A stretch of DNA of 64,000 bases from Spirochaetaceae bacterium (GTDB lineage: Bacteria > Spirochaetota > Leptospiria > Leptospirales > Leptonemataceae), in NCBI GenBank assembly GCA_002729885.1, contig PBUB01000028.1, positions 124,001 to 188,000 on the forward strand. The letters are read 5' to 3'. The notes beneath the pieces are model-generated. The model saw only the letters and a list, made by a program, of their open reading frames with translations, did not search any database and had not been told where the DNA came from. Made by a program: the position numbers and the translations under genes. Numbering within the stretch: position 1 is the first letter of the stretch; each line of letters opens with the position of its first letter. Shown one piece after another: positions 1 through 9,301 of the stretch.

Positions 1-270
1 GATGGATGCAGCGATTGCAAAGGAGCCGAAAACAGCGCCGGTCAGACCTTTCAAACAAAGGTTGTAGAACAGGATGAGGTATTCTGGTTCTGGGGCCTGT
101 CTCCGGACAAAATCGAGTATCAAGCTCAGGATCTGTGCCCGGAAAAAGGAGTCCTGGAAGTATATAATTATAGCAGTCTCATGGATGGAATTCTGGAAAA
201 CGTGACTCTGGGAATATTTGCGCCGCGAACCATGCGAATTACCTGCAATAAAGGAGAGCCTGAATCGTGA
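1..270 (+). CDS. Bor-like small protein, 5' end outside window (partial)
   Basis: The frame is open from base 1 to a TGA at 268-270, giving 89 residues of the C-terminal part of a protein that starts to the left of the window. The segment with FWFWGL, a Cys in DLCPEKG, then ILENVTLGIFAPRTMRITC, has the layout of the Bor/Iss family of small outer-membrane lipoproteins (hydrophobic F-x-x-G-L, a central Cys, then TLGIYTP and a terminal Cys). The family match is from memory of the pattern, not a search. The stop overlaps the GTG start of the next gene, so the two are translationally coupled. The signal peptide and lipobox cannot be seen. Confidence 0.6.
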   Translation, partial: DGCSDCKGAENSAGQTFQTKVVEQDEVFWFWGLSPDKIEYQAQDLCPEKGVLEVYNYSSLMDGILENVTLGIFAPRTMRITCNKGEPES

Positions 271-632
271 TCGCAAACAGCAATAAAAGAGGCAAGTTAT
301 CCAGGTTAACATGGCCAACTGTCTTTCTATCGCTTTTGTTTCTGGTTCAATGCCAGACCAGCGTGGTTAACTTTGGCCAGCCTGGCGTGGGCGATGAACC
401 GACCGCGGCTGTGGATCAGAGATACGGAAGCGTCATCGCTGGCCTGATCCCTGTATCCAGTCCGGCAGAGCATTCCTGTGACCAGAATCCACGAAGGGTG
501 GTAATTACCAGAGACTGGATAGACTTTGCCATTCACTTCTGGGTAGGCGGCATCTATACCACTCGCACAGTGGAACTCTACTGCGCATCGCCTAACTGGC
601 CTACCAATCCCAAAAGAAGTAGCCGTAAGTAA
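267..632 (+). CDS. Bor-like lipoprotein
   Basis: A 121-residue protein starting at GTG (GTGA overlap with the stop of the previous gene) behind an AAGGAG at 251-256. Residues 15-29 are hydrophobic and end in LFLVQC, a plausible lipobox, so the protein is probably an exported lipoprotein. The C-terminal stretch FAIHFWVGGIYTTRTVELYC matches the end of the upstream gene and of Bor-type lipoproteins (F-x-x-x-G-I-Y-T-x-R-x-V-x-x-Y-C). The pair looks like a tandem duplication that has diverged strongly. Bor proteins are surface-exposed and linked to serum survival in enterobacteria; whether that holds here is unknown. Confidence 0.6.
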   Translation: MIANSNKRGKLSRLTWPTVFLSLLFLVQCQTSVVNFGQPGVGDEPTAAVDQRYGSVIAGLIPVSSPAEHSCDQNPRRVVITRDWIDFAIHFWVGGIYTTRTVELYCASPNWPTNPKRSSRK

Positions 633-712
633 ACTTCTTTGCGGCTTTCCACGTTGCGTTTTTTCTCTCGAAACATGTTCGCACCCACAGACCAGCAGGC
701 ATACTCCGGGTT

Positions 713-762
713 CTGAAATGCTGCGGGCTCTGGAATGCTCCGGGTCTGGATTGCTCCGGGCC
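713..762 (+). repeat. short tandem repeat, 16-17 bp unit, three copies
   Basis: Three imperfect units beginning CTGAAATGCTGCGGGCT, CTGGAATGCTCCGGGT and CTGGATTGCTCCGGGCC lie in tandem. The rest of 633-1258 has no convincing gene: the open frames are short, lack ribosome binding sites and have no recognisable protein features. Confidence 0.6.
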
Positions 763-1258
763 CAGGGCAGCACAGCGGCCATCAGTGGCTCAGAATAGGC
801 CAATCCTGGGCGGACTCGGGCTCAGTGAAGGATAAAAGTTTAGCTCTGGAGAGGGCCGGGTTTGGATCAAAAAGGGATGGATTCAGATTTCCGGTTAAGC
901 GTTAGACCATAAGATCCAGCAAATCGGAATAGTGCTTTCTACTATTCGCTTCATTCAAAAGCTGAATCTCCTCCTCGGTAAGCGAGGCTCTGGCCCAGCA
1001 GTCCAGAGAGATGGTAAAGTAGAAAATATGCATCCAATTCTCCGGGGGGCCCATAGCTACTCAAAGAAAATCCGATTCTGGAGCAGCTTGAGCAGGGTTC
1101 TCCCCACTCTGGATTAGACGACGCTAAAGGAAAAAGAGCGCAAAGAAAGTACGGTATTCAGACAAGGGTTTTCGTGGAAAACTGCAGATCCTGGCTGCCA
1201 GAGTCCGATAATATCCATCGATAGCCTCCAGCGGCGAACTCAGAATCAGGAATTCTAA

Positions 1259-2404
1259 ATGCATAGAATTGGTATCTCCCTAATAGCCATTTTGCTGCTG
1301 GCCTGCCAGCAGAACACCAGCCAGGTAGAGAAGCAAAACCCTGAAGAAGCCCAGTACTCGGAGTGGCATGAACGTGCTCTTTTTCTGGCCGGATTACCCA
1401 CTTCAGAAGAGTTTCGCAAAAAACCTGAGGTTGCCCGAATTATCCGGCTTCCGCATTACCAGGATCATGTAAGACAGATGAATGCATTCTGGACCACTGT
1501 TGATCAAAAGAGAGTGGCTCCCATGACTGCCTGGTGGAGAGCGGAACTTTCGCCTCGCATGGATGGGATCAAAACCGATACCGCACTGTATCCTTTAAGC
1601 GGTGGCGATCTATTGAACTTCAAGCTCATCTATCCGGACGCCAAACGATACATCATGATTGCGATGGAGAAACCAGGTCGCATGCCGGCTCCGGATAGCA
1701 TGACCGATCCGCAGTTACAGGAAGGGCTGTATTCTGTGCGAAAGATGCTGGGTAACATTGCATTGACCGGCTATTTCTTTTCCCGGTGGATGAACTGGTA
1801 TATGAATCCGGAAAAGTATGGATTCTATGGAACCCTGCCCACTGTGTCTGTCTTTCTGGTTCGCCTGGGTCATCGAATTGAATCCGTGGATCAGACCTGC
1901 ATCAATGAGCAGGGCAAGCTGGTAACAGAGTCCAATCCCTGCTATTTGCCCGGTTACAGAATTAGCTTCATCGATGGAAACACCGATGAAAAGAAAGAGC
2001 TGTTTTATCACTCCACCCGAATCGACAATGATCTGTTTTCGGAGTCCACTGCCAGGGGACGCTATATCCAAAGCCTGGGAAAAGTAGCTGTAATGATGAA
2101 GGCTGCTGTCTATCTGTTTCACAGACCGGCTCATCAGGCCGGAGCCCAGTATCTCCTGGAACATTCCGAGGTCATCGTTCAGGACGATTCCGGCATTCCC
2201 TATGGCCGCTTCGATCGGGATCGCTGGGATATTACGCTCTATGGCACCTATCGCTATCCTCTACCTGGAATGGGAGTTTATCCGCAGCAGGATTTAATTC
2301 GTGCCTACGGCCAGGGTTCCGAGCATCTCCCTTTCGCCTACGGCTATGGACCCAAAACAGCTGCCCGAGCCTCTGGCCTGATGGTCGCCTTTTCCAGAAG
2401 ATGA
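1259..2404 (+). CDS. uncharacterised lipoprotein
   Basis: A 381-residue protein with a short N-terminal hydrophobic segment ending in ILLLAC (Cys16), a good lipobox, so it is probably anchored in the envelope. The body contains ALYPLSGGDLLNFKLIYPDA followed by an alternating hydrophobic strand. This resembles a widespread uncharacterised family whose members carry a Y-P-F-S-G-P-D motif and a conserved F-P-D-A step; the resemblance is from memory. Later parts are rich in Tyr and Arg (RYRYP-like stretches) with no catalytic motif I recognise. It stands alone, with long non-coding DNA before it. Function unknown. Confidence 0.7.
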   Translation: MHRIGISLIAILLLACQQNTSQVEKQNPEEAQYSEWHERALFLAGLPTSEEFRKKPEVARIIRLPHYQDHVRQMNAFWTTVDQKRVAPMTAWWRAELSPRMDGIKTDTALYPLSGGDLLNFKLIYPDAKRYIMIAMEKPGRMPAPDSMTDPQLQEGLYSVRKMLGNIALTGYFFSRWMNWYMNPEKYGFYGTLPTVSVFLVRLGHRIESVDQTCINEQGKLVTESNPCYLPGYRISFIDGNTDEKKELFYHSTRIDNDLFSESTARGRYIQSLGKVAVMMKAAVYLFHRPAHQAGAQYLLEHSEVIVQDDSGIPYGRFDRDRWDITLYGTYRYPLPGMGVYPQQDLIRAYGQGSEHLPFAYGYGPKTAARASGLMVAFSRR

Positions 2405-2451
2405 TTGTACTGGAGCGACAGATCTGTATTCTATTCTAGCGGCTGTCTGGA

Positions 2452-2518
2452 TCTGCGATACGCTGGCGCTCTGTTCTGCCGATTGCCCGTATGGGTCTGC
2501 GATAAGCTGGCGCTCTGT
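2452..2518 (+). repeat. 23-bp direct repeat pair, 44-bp spacing
   Basis: TCTGCGATACGCTGGCGCTC at 2452 recurs at 2496 with one substitution; the shared part runs 23 bp and continues as TGT in both copies. The pair lies between two convergent lipoprotein genes. It may be a fragment of a dispersed repeat or part of the 3' regions of these genes. Confidence 0.6.
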
Positions 2519-2566
2519 AATACCGGCGGCCTCTGATTTCTTCGATAGACTATGCGAATGCCCTGA

Positions 2567-2947
2567 TTAGCGAGCCGTCAGGTCCAGATGAGTCCTGTTT
2601 TCTTCCAGGGTTATCAATCTGCGCTCCAGAGTTTCAATACGCTCCTCCAGTTCTTGTATCCGCTTCGCCGCCTTCTCATCTCGTTGCAGATCCTTTATAA
2701 ATACCTGACCATCGCGCACAATGAGCGCATCTCCTACAGAAAAAGGCCCTTGAATATGAACTGTTCCGTCTGCAGCTACAATCAGGCTTGCACGGGCTCC
2801 AATCTGCACATGGCCTTCCGGGGTTACTTCCAGTACCGTTCCGTCGCTCATTGTGGCGTCCGAAAAATCCTGAGTGGCCGGCACATCGTTACAGCGAATC
2901 AGCAAAAAAAGAGAGGCAAGAATGGTAATTACAATACGGATTTTCAT
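2567..2947 (-). CDS. small lipoprotein with C-terminal coiled coil
   Basis: A 126-residue protein with a signal segment ending in FLLIRC (Cys19), a plausible lipobox. Residues about 30-85 hold repeated beta-rich turns (DGTVLEV, DGTVHIQGPF, DGQVFIKDL). Residues about 88-117 form heptads of Leu/Ile with charged residues (IQELEERIETLERRL), a clear coiled coil suited to oligomerisation. The start ATG overlaps the stop of the upstream protease gene by 4 bases (2944-2947), so the two are one transcription unit and may work together in the envelope. No family recognised. Confidence 0.65.
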   Translation of the reverse strand: MKIRIVITILASLFLLIRCNDVPATQDFSDATMSDGTVLEVTPEGHVQIGARASLIVAADGTVHIQGPFSVGDALIVRDGQVFIKDLQRDEKAAKRIQELEERIETLERRLITLEENRTHLDLTAR

Positions 2948-3957
2948 TGATATTCTCCTGAATTCTGATGGATTGAAATAGAACCAAAGGGAGCGCGAAT
3001 GCGAAATGGGCGATCGGGTATACGAAGGTTCTGCACCGAATAACTTCCGGGAGCTATGCTCAATTCCCCATCCATCTCTACCTGCTCCACAGCTTTCTTA
3101 AAATCACGATAGGGAGCTTCCATTCCACCTGTAGATTCCCCTCTAAGAGGGCCCAGGTGATCCAGAAATACAGTGGGCCTTCCCCAGGCCATGGACAGAG
3201 CTTCCAGAAAACCTGGATTCAATACGGAAGTAGCTAGGTTGGGACAGCCACCTCCGCGATGGGTACCGTAAACAAATAGATCACCCTGCCTGTTAACATA
3301 CAACGGAGATCCGGAACTGCCCATATGGGTGTCTGCGAAATGAATCAAATATCCCGGACTATTGTAAGCTTTCGCCTCACTACTCTGCATGGTTCTGTTT
3401 CTGTTTTTGCATCCCTGGAAGGTTCGCAGTTCCACTCCAAAACCTGTGTTTCGAAGATTCCGATTTGAGTCCTTTGAAATGCGCTCATTGCTAATGCGAA
3501 AGAACATTCCCTTTCTGAAAGCCTCTGGCATACCGGTTTCATTAGTCTGAATGCGAAAGATAGCCCAGTCCTGAGTAGAGGCCAGATCCACTCGATGTTG
3601 AATGGATTCCTGAATTACAGGAAATCGAAAAGCGGCAGGTGGATTTTGAATGTCCCCATCGCAGGTAGAAGCAGGCACCTGAAACTGAACCTCATCAAAA
3701 CGATAATTACCCGAGGCGCAATGACCGGCTGTTACCATCCAACCATTGGGCGCAATCCATGCTGTGCAGATAGCTTCCTCTCGACCGTTAAAATATACCC
3801 TGGCCACAGGATAACCATCATCCGGTTGTCTGTCGTCCACTCCGCAAATCGTACTCATCCGAATTCTGGTTTCTGTTTCCTCTGCCTCAAGCACAACAAA
3901 TGCAAAAGCCAGAGCCACAATCGTAAACGATGCCCAGAACATGGATTTGCGTAGCAT
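2944..3957 (-). CDS. secreted trypsin-like serine protease
   Basis: A 337-residue protein with an N-terminal hydrophobic export segment (residues 9-25). The chymotrypsin-fold triad is visible: His in VTAGHCASG, Asp in STQDWAIFRI, and the nucleophile Ser in MGSSGSPLYV. The spacing and the GSSGSPL form resemble glutamyl-endopeptidase/V8-like bacterial proteases. Several Cys pairs suggest disulfides outside the cytoplasm. Residues about 260-337 form an extra C-terminal part with no motif I recognise. The stop overlaps the start of a coiled-coil lipoprotein gene, a possible partner, inhibitor or anchor. All three catalytic residues are present, so it is probably active. Confidence 0.85.
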   Translation of the reverse strand: MLRKSMFWASFTIVALAFAFVVLEAEETETRIRMSTICGVDDRQPDDGYPVARVYFNGREEAICTAWIAPNGWMVTAGHCASGNYRFDEVQFQVPASTCDGDIQNPPAAFRFPVIQESIQHRVDLASTQDWAIFRIQTNETGMPEAFRKGMFFRISNERISKDSNRNLRNTGFGVELRTFQGCKNRNRTMQSSEAKAYNSPGYLIHFADTHMGSSGSPLYVNRQGDLFVYGTHRGGGCPNLATSVLNPGFLEALSMAWGRPTVFLDHLGPLRGESTGGMEAPYRDFKKAVEQVEMDGELSIAPGSYSVQNLRIPDRPFRIRAPFGSISIHQNSGEYQ

Positions 3958-4221
3958 GAATCCGATTTAGTAGATTGCATCCGGGTACTGTCAACTGAAA
4001 GCTAAAAGCTCCGTGCATTATGCTCCGGATGAATAAAATCCCTTGACCTGGAAATGGAATCGAGCAGTCTATTGAAGCCTTCTCGGTCTGTCTGCTCATA
4101 GTTAGCTGTAAGTATCAACCGGGCATATCGCCCAGAATAGCCCCCCGGGGTTTCCGAAGAAATGGTCCAGAACCATTGCAGACCGAAACAGGCAATAAAA
4201 ATAGCATTAAGTTGCAGTTCA

Positions 4222-4234
4222 GGATCTTAGATCC
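4222..4234. promoter_or_regulatory. small palindrome upstream of the choline operon
   Basis: GGATCTTAGATCC (5-bp arms, 3-bp spacer) lies 69 bp before the transporter start, in the 345-bp gap between the divergent protease and choline genes. No betI-type regulator gene is next to the operon, so this is only a candidate operator. The rest of 3958-4302 shows no gene. Confidence 0.25.
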
Positions 4235-4302
4235 GCATGAAAGCGGGAACCCGGTGTCTGTTCTGACCCGGATTCGCGCTCTTATGAAGAAGAGGAGTAT
4301 TC

Positions 4303-5967
4303 ATGATTCAGGCAGGCAGTCCCATTCATCGGTTTTATCTATATGTAGTGCATCATCCTCTGGTATCATCCACCCTGGTGTTTTCCGCGCTACTTCTGAT
4401 TGGACTTCTGCTTCAGAATCTAAGCGATGAATTTCAATGGCCCAGCTACGCTGTGATGTGCCTGTTCTATTCGGCCATGTTCTACGTTGGCTCACGAAGT
4501 GGCAAAAAGCGCGAAACACTGTCCGATGAAAAAGAAGTAGAAGAGATGATCCTGGCCGGTCGCTCCCTTCCTCTGGGCCTGGCACTGTTTACCATGACGG
4601 CTACCTGGGTAGGTGGCGGCTTCATAAACGGAACCGCAGAGTCAGTGGCTGTTTATGGTCTGGCCTGGGCTCAGGCGCCCTGGGGTTATGCATTGAGTCT
4701 AATGTTCGGCGGCATCTTTCTTGCGAAGAAGATGCGATCCTATAATTTTTCAACGTTACTGGATCCAATCTCCGATCGATTCGGAGACAAAATGACGGCC
4801 CTTCTCTATATACCTGCACTGCTGGGAGAGGTATTCTGGACAGGAGCTGTACTTACGGCTCTGGGCACCACCTTCGGTAGCATCCTGGGCATCGACTTCA
4901 ATCTGGCTATTATTCTATCCGCACTGATTGCCATCACCTATACAGCCATTGGAGGCATGCGAGCGGTAGCCAATACCGATGTGCTTCAACTGGGTATCCT
5001 GATCGTTGGACTGTGGCTAACCATACCATTTCTCATTCCGGATGGCGCAAGCCTGGGTAGCATCTATGGTGACTACAAAGCTGAAATGGGGCCCATGGCG
5101 AATCTATTTCCTCCCCTGGAAGGTTGGAAAGATCCCAACTGGGGCGATTCCTATTTTCTATGGTGGGACTCTGCACTTCTTCTGATATTTGGTGGAATCC
5201 CCTGGCATGTCTATTTTCAGCGCGTTCTTTCCAGCCAGAATGGCCAGGTGGCGCGATGGCTGTCTATAGGAGCCGGGGTACTTTGCATTGTGGCTGCCAT
5301 GCCTGCCATGATCATTGGAATGATTGAAGCTACTACGGACTGGACAGCTCTGGGACTGGAAGGACCGGAAGTATCGGCCGTAGTGCTGCCCTATGTATTG
5401 CAGAATCTGGCACCTGCGGTGATTGCCATCATTGGCCTGGGAGCTCTGGCATCCGCTGTAATGAGCAGCGCGGATTCATCTATTTTATCTGCATCTTCGC
5501 TGGGTGCCTGGAATGTGTACAGGCCGTTCTTCGCAAAGAAGAATCATTCCGGCATACCAAAGGTAATTAAAAGACTCATCTGGATTGTAGGAATAGCTGC
5601 CACTTTGATCGCATTGCAGGTAAAGAGTGTATACGAACTCTGGTTTCTGTGCAGTGACTTCGTATATTGCATCCTCTTTCCGCAGTTGATTCTGGCATTG
5701 TTCGACAAGAAGACCAATGCCATTGGAAGCCTGGTAGGATTTCTGGTAGCTCTATTTCTTAGACTGGGTGGCGGTGAAGCGGTGCTGGGTATTCCCACCT
5801 TTTTGCCCTACCCCATGATAGGCGAAGATGGAGTGGTAAACTTCCCGTTTCGAACCACAGCCATGCTTTCCAGTATGGTTACTATCATGCTGGTTTCCCG
5901 ATTGACCCATGTCTGGTCTCCTCCAAGACCGCTGGTAGTGCGAGAAACATCCTCCGAGGATTCATAA
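4303..5967 (+). CDS. CHT1-like sodium/choline symporter (SSS family)
   Basis: A 554-residue polytopic membrane protein with about 13 hydrophobic helices, from an ATG behind AAGAGGAG. It belongs to the sodium:solute symporter (SLC5) family. It carries the signature stretch of high-affinity choline transporters: TWVGGGFINGTAE, GLAWAQAPWGYALSL, IPALLGEVFWTGAV, YTAIGGMRAVANTDVLQLG and IPWHVYFQRVLSS. These match the animal choline transporter CHT1/SLC5A7 far better than bacterial BetT (BCCT family), from memory of both. The stop TAA is followed at once by the start of betB, then betA, so the operon imports choline and oxidises it to glycine betaine for osmoprotection. Confidence 0.88.
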   Translation: MIQAGSPIHRFYLYVVHHPLVSSTLVFSALLLIGLLLQNLSDEFQWPSYAVMCLFYSAMFYVGSRSGKKRETLSDEKEVEEMILAGRSLPLGLALFTMTATWVGGGFINGTAESVAVYGLAWAQAPWGYALSLMFGGIFLAKKMRSYNFSTLLDPISDRFGDKMTALLYIPALLGEVFWTGAVLTALGTTFGSILGIDFNLAIILSALIAITYTAIGGMRAVANTDVLQLGILIVGLWLTIPFLIPDGASLGSIYGDYKAEMGPMANLFPPLEGWKDPNWGDSYFLWWDSALLLIFGGIPWHVYFQRVLSSQNGQVARWLSIGAGVLCIVAAMPAMIIGMIEATTDWTALGLEGPEVSAVVLPYVLQNLAPAVIAIIGLGALASAVMSSADSSILSASSLGAWNVYRPFFAKKNHSGIPKVIKRLIWIVGIAATLIALQVKSVYELWFLCSDFVYCILFPQLILALFDKKTNAIGSLVGFLVALFLRLGGGEAVLGIPTFLPYPMIGEDGVVNFPFRTTAMLSSMVTIMLVSRLTHVWSPPRPLVVRETSSEDS

Positions 5968-7479
5968 ATGAAATTTATTACAATCCAGAGCTTTATCAAT
6001 GGTCAGTATTCGAAGACAGATACCAGCAAGTTTCTGGCCATAGAATATCCGGCCACCAATGAAAAGATTGGTGAAGCAGCCGTTGCCGGAGATGGAGAGC
6101 TCAAAGAGGCCATACTGCATGCAAAGACAGCCCAAAAGCACTGGGCCGCATTGCTTCCTGCAGATCGTGCCCGAATACTACACAGGGCATCGGAACTCAT
6201 TCGCGAAAAGAACGATGAGCTCGCTGCCCTGGAAGTCTGGGACACAGGCAAACCCATCCAGGAAGCTCTATCGGTGGATATTGTATCCGGTGCCGATGCT
6301 GTGGAGTATTTCGCACATGCCGCGGCTCTTTTAAAGGGCGATTACTATCCTCTGGGTAAGAACTATGCCTACTCGGTGCCCGAACCTCTGGGCGTGGTAG
6401 GAGGCATTGGTGCCTGGAACTATCCATTTCAAATTGCATGCTGGAAATCGGCCCCGGCCCTTGCCGGCGGAAATGCCATGATCTTCAAGCCCAGCGAATT
6501 GACGATGATGACTGCTCTCAAACTGGCTGAGATTTACCAGGCTGCCGGATTGCCGGATGGCCTTTTCCAGGTTCTTCTGGGCGATGCAGAACTGGGCAAA
6601 GCCATGGTCGCTCATCCGGACATTCATAAAATTTCGCTTACAGGGGAAGTGGGAACGGGCAAAAAGATTATGGCCAGCGCCGCCGCCACGTTAAAGCACG
6701 TTACCCTGGAACTGGGCGGCAAATCGCCTCTGGTGATTTTCGATGATGCTGATATTTCCAATGCCGTCCAGGCTGCCATGATGGCCAACTTCTACACCCA
6801 GGGTGAAATTTGCTCCAACGGAACAAGAGTATTCGTGCATTCATCTATAGAAAAGGAATTCCTGGAAGAGCTGAAGCGATGCACGGAGAAACTCATTGTA
6901 GGCGATCCCATGGATCCTGCAACCCAGATTGGTGCTTTGATCGATAGAAATCATTTCAAGAAGGTGACAGGCTATATTGAGCTGGGCACAAAGGGCGGCG
7001 CGAAGAGGTATATAGGATCAGACACTGTGAATCTGAATCCTTCCTCGGTGGCCTCAGAAGACTCCGGTCGCAGCCATGAGGAACTGTCCGCCGGTAACTT
7101 TGTATCTCCTACGGTTTTTACAGAATGCAACGATGAAATGCAGATTGTATGCGAAGAGATTTTTGGTCCGGTGATGAGCGTCCTGAATTTTGATAGCGAA
7201 GAAGAAGCCATTCGCAGAGCGAATGCTACCCCATTCGGGCTGGCGGCAGGTCTATTTACGAAAGATTTGAATCGTGCTCATAGAGTAAGTGCATCCCTTC
7301 AGGCTGGAATAGTATGGATAAATAATTACAACCTTACGCCCATTGAAATTCCATTCGGCGGATACAAACAATCGGGCATAGGCCGCGAAAACTCCATGGA
7401 AGCGCTGAGGCACTATACTCAGATTAAAACCGTATTTGTGGAAAACGGGGACGTAGACTCTCCGTATAGACTGGAATAG
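5968..7479 (+). CDS. betB: betaine-aldehyde dehydrogenase
   Basis: A 503-residue NAD(P)-dependent aldehyde dehydrogenase. The general-base Glu lies in TLELGGKSP and the catalytic Cys in TQGEICSNGTRVFV; the C-S/T-N-G-T-R form is typical of betaine-aldehyde dehydrogenases. GAWNYPFQIACWKSAPALA is the N-terminal substrate/cofactor region. The start ATG follows the transporter stop with no gap (a GAGGA lies inside the upstream reading frame), so translation is coupled. It oxidises betaine aldehyde, made by the downstream choline dehydrogenase, to glycine betaine. A slightly longer insert around residues 355-375 compared with the usual ~490 length may be a surface loop. Confidence 0.92.
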   Translation: MKFITIQSFINGQYSKTDTSKFLAIEYPATNEKIGEAAVAGDGELKEAILHAKTAQKHWAALLPADRARILHRASELIREKNDELAALEVWDTGKPIQEALSVDIVSGADAVEYFAHAAALLKGDYYPLGKNYAYSVPEPLGVVGGIGAWNYPFQIACWKSAPALAGGNAMIFKPSELTMMTALKLAEIYQAAGLPDGLFQVLLGDAELGKAMVAHPDIHKISLTGEVGTGKKIMASAAATLKHVTLELGGKSPLVIFDDADISNAVQAAMMANFYTQGEICSNGTRVFVHSSIEKEFLEELKRCTEKLIVGDPMDPATQIGALIDRNHFKKVTGYIELGTKGGAKRYIGSDTVNLNPSSVASEDSGRSHEELSAGNFVSPTVFTECNDEMQIVCEEIFGPVMSVLNFDSEEEAIRRANATPFGLAAGLFTKDLNRAHRVSASLQAGIVWINNYNLTPIEIPFGGYKQSGIGRENSMEALRHYTQIKTVFVENGDVDSPYRLE

Positions 7480-7528
7480 GCCCATTTTCGGTCAGGGCCA
7501 ACCAGCGAAAAAATGAAAGGAGAACCAG

Positions 7529-9208
7529 ATGGCAAAGCAGTATGACTACATAATCGTAGGAGGTGGATCCGCAGGTTGCGTGCTTGCGAATCGACTGAGC
7601 AAGAATCCAGCGAATCAGGTGCTCATGCTGGAGGCCGGCCGGCCGGATTACATCTGGGATCTTTTTATTCATATGCCAGCTGCCCTTACCATCCCCATTG
7701 GAAACAAGCATTACGATTGGATGTATGAGTCCGAACCTGAGCCTTTCATGGATGGTCGTAAAGTATATCATGCGCGAGGTAAAGTTCTGGGAGGATCCAG
7801 CAGCATCAACGGTATGATCTTCCAGAGAGGAAATCCCCTGGATTACGAAAAGTGGGCCAAACTTCCGGGGCTAGAAAAGTGGGATTATGCTCATTGCCTG
7901 CCCTACTTTAAGAGAATGGAGACCTGCATGGCAGAAAAGCCAGCTCCATCCTCAAAAAACAATGTAGGTGCAAAAAGCCGCAGTCGTCCCTTTCGCGGAA
8001 TTGAAGGTCCTCTGTGGCTGGAACGGGGCCCTGGCATCAATCCTCTGTTTTCTGCCTTTCTGGAGTCCGCAGAACAGGCCGGGCATCCCCGCACAGACGA
8101 TGTAAATGGATTCAAACAGGAAGGGTTTGCCCTATTCGATCGGAACGTCAAACAGGGAAGACGATGGAGTGCTGCCAGAGCATACTATCATCCAATAAAG
8201 CATCGCAAGAACCTGGAGTTGCGCAGCCGGGTACTTACTTCCAGGATCATCTTTGAAGGTAAGCGAGCTGTAGGCGTAGAATACATCAAGGGAGGAAAGA
8301 AGCATCAGGTAAGAGGAACGGAAGTAATTCTGTGCGCCGGTGCATTCAACAGTCCTCAGCTACTGCAGCTCTCTGGCGTAGGAGATCCCGATCATCTAAA
8401 AGGTCTGGGTATTGATATGGTCCATGAATTGAAGGGAGTGGGCGAAAATCTAATGGATCATCTGGAAGTGTATGTACAGTACAAATGCTTGAAACCGGTG
8501 TCCATGAATCCTGCTTTGAAGCTCTGGAGAAAACCATTCATAGGGCTTCAGTGGCTATTTCGCAAAGGACCTGCTGCTACGAATCACTTTGAAGCCGGCG
8601 GATTCATCAAAAGCAATCCATCCGAAGAGTACCCCAATCTTATGTTCCATTTCCTTCCCCTGGCCATACGATACGATGGCTCCTCACCGGAAGGAGGCCA
8701 CGGTTACCAGGTGCATGTAGGACCCATGTTTTCCGATGCCAGAGGTCATGTTCGCATCAAGTCAAAGGATCCCGCAGAGCACCCGGCCGTGCTATTTAAC
8801 TATCTGAGCACCGAACAGGACCGGCGAGAATGGGCCGAAGCCATTGAGCGAGCCAGGGATATCCTGAATCAGCCCGCCATGAAGCCCTACAACGGAGGAG
8901 AAATCTCCCCTGGCCCGGAAGTAAAAACCCCCGAACAGATCTTGAAATGGGTGGCCGAGGATGCAGAAACTGCTCTACATCCATCCGGAACCTGCAAGAT
9001 GGGAACGGATTCCATGGCCGTGGTAGATCCAGACACCTTGAAGGTCCATGGAATGGAGGGATTGCGAGTGGTGGACGCCTCCATAATGCCTATCATCACA
9101 AACGGAAACATCTATGCACCTGTAGTGATGATGGCTGAAAAAGCCTCCGATGCCATTCTGGGAAACACTCCCCTGGCGCCAGAAAACCTCACTTACTATC
9201 GCGGATAA
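7529..9208 (+). CDS. betA: choline dehydrogenase (GMC oxidoreductase)
   Basis: A 559-residue FAD enzyme of the glucose-methanol-choline family. The dinucleotide fold [19 protein letters not shown] is at residues 5-23, the first GMC signature ([13 protein letters not shown]) near residue 90, and the C-terminal block with [20 protein letters not shown] and [17 protein letters not shown] is complete. The catalytic His sits in the LHPSGTC region. The start ATG has an AAAGGAG 6 bases upstream. It oxidises choline to betaine aldehyde and probably also acts on betaine aldehyde. It is the last gene of the transporter-betB-betA operon. Confidence 0.92.
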   Translation: MAKQYDYIIVGGGSAGCVLANRLSKNPANQVLMLEAGRPDYIWDLFIHMPAALTIPIGNKHYDWMYESEPEPFMDGRKVYHARGKVLGGSSSINGMIFQRGNPLDYEKWAKLPGLEKWDYAHCLPYFKRMETCMAEKPAPSSKNNVGAKSRSRPFRGIEGPLWLERGPGINPLFSAFLESAEQAGHPRTDDVNGFKQEGFALFDRNVKQGRRWSAARAYYHPIKHRKNLELRSRVLTSRIIFEGKRAVGVEYIKGGKKHQVRGTEVILCAGAFNSPQLLQLSGVGDPDHLKGLGIDMVHELKGVGENLMDHLEVYVQYKCLKPVSMNPALKLWRKPFIGLQWLFRKGPAATNHFEAGGFIKSNPSEEYPNLMFHFLPLAIRYDGSSPEGGHGYQVHVGPMFSDARGHVRIKSKDPAEHPAVLFNYLSTEQDRREWAEAIERARDILNQPAMKPYNGGEISPGPEVKTPEQILKWVAEDAETALHPSGTCKMGTDSMAVVDPDTLKVHGMEGLRVVDASIMPIITNGNIYAPVVMMAEKASDAILGNTPLAPENLTYYRG

Positions 9209-9301
9209 ATCTGGCAAAATAAAGTGGCTTGAAAGCATCTTCATTCGGAACGAAGTTGGAGGGACTGCCGTCTAAAGGCTTAGTTTCCAGGAGATGTTCA
9301 A

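Noticed and set aside
932..1117. 61-residue plus-strand frame
   Set aside because: No ribosome binding site and no domain or signal; unsupported.
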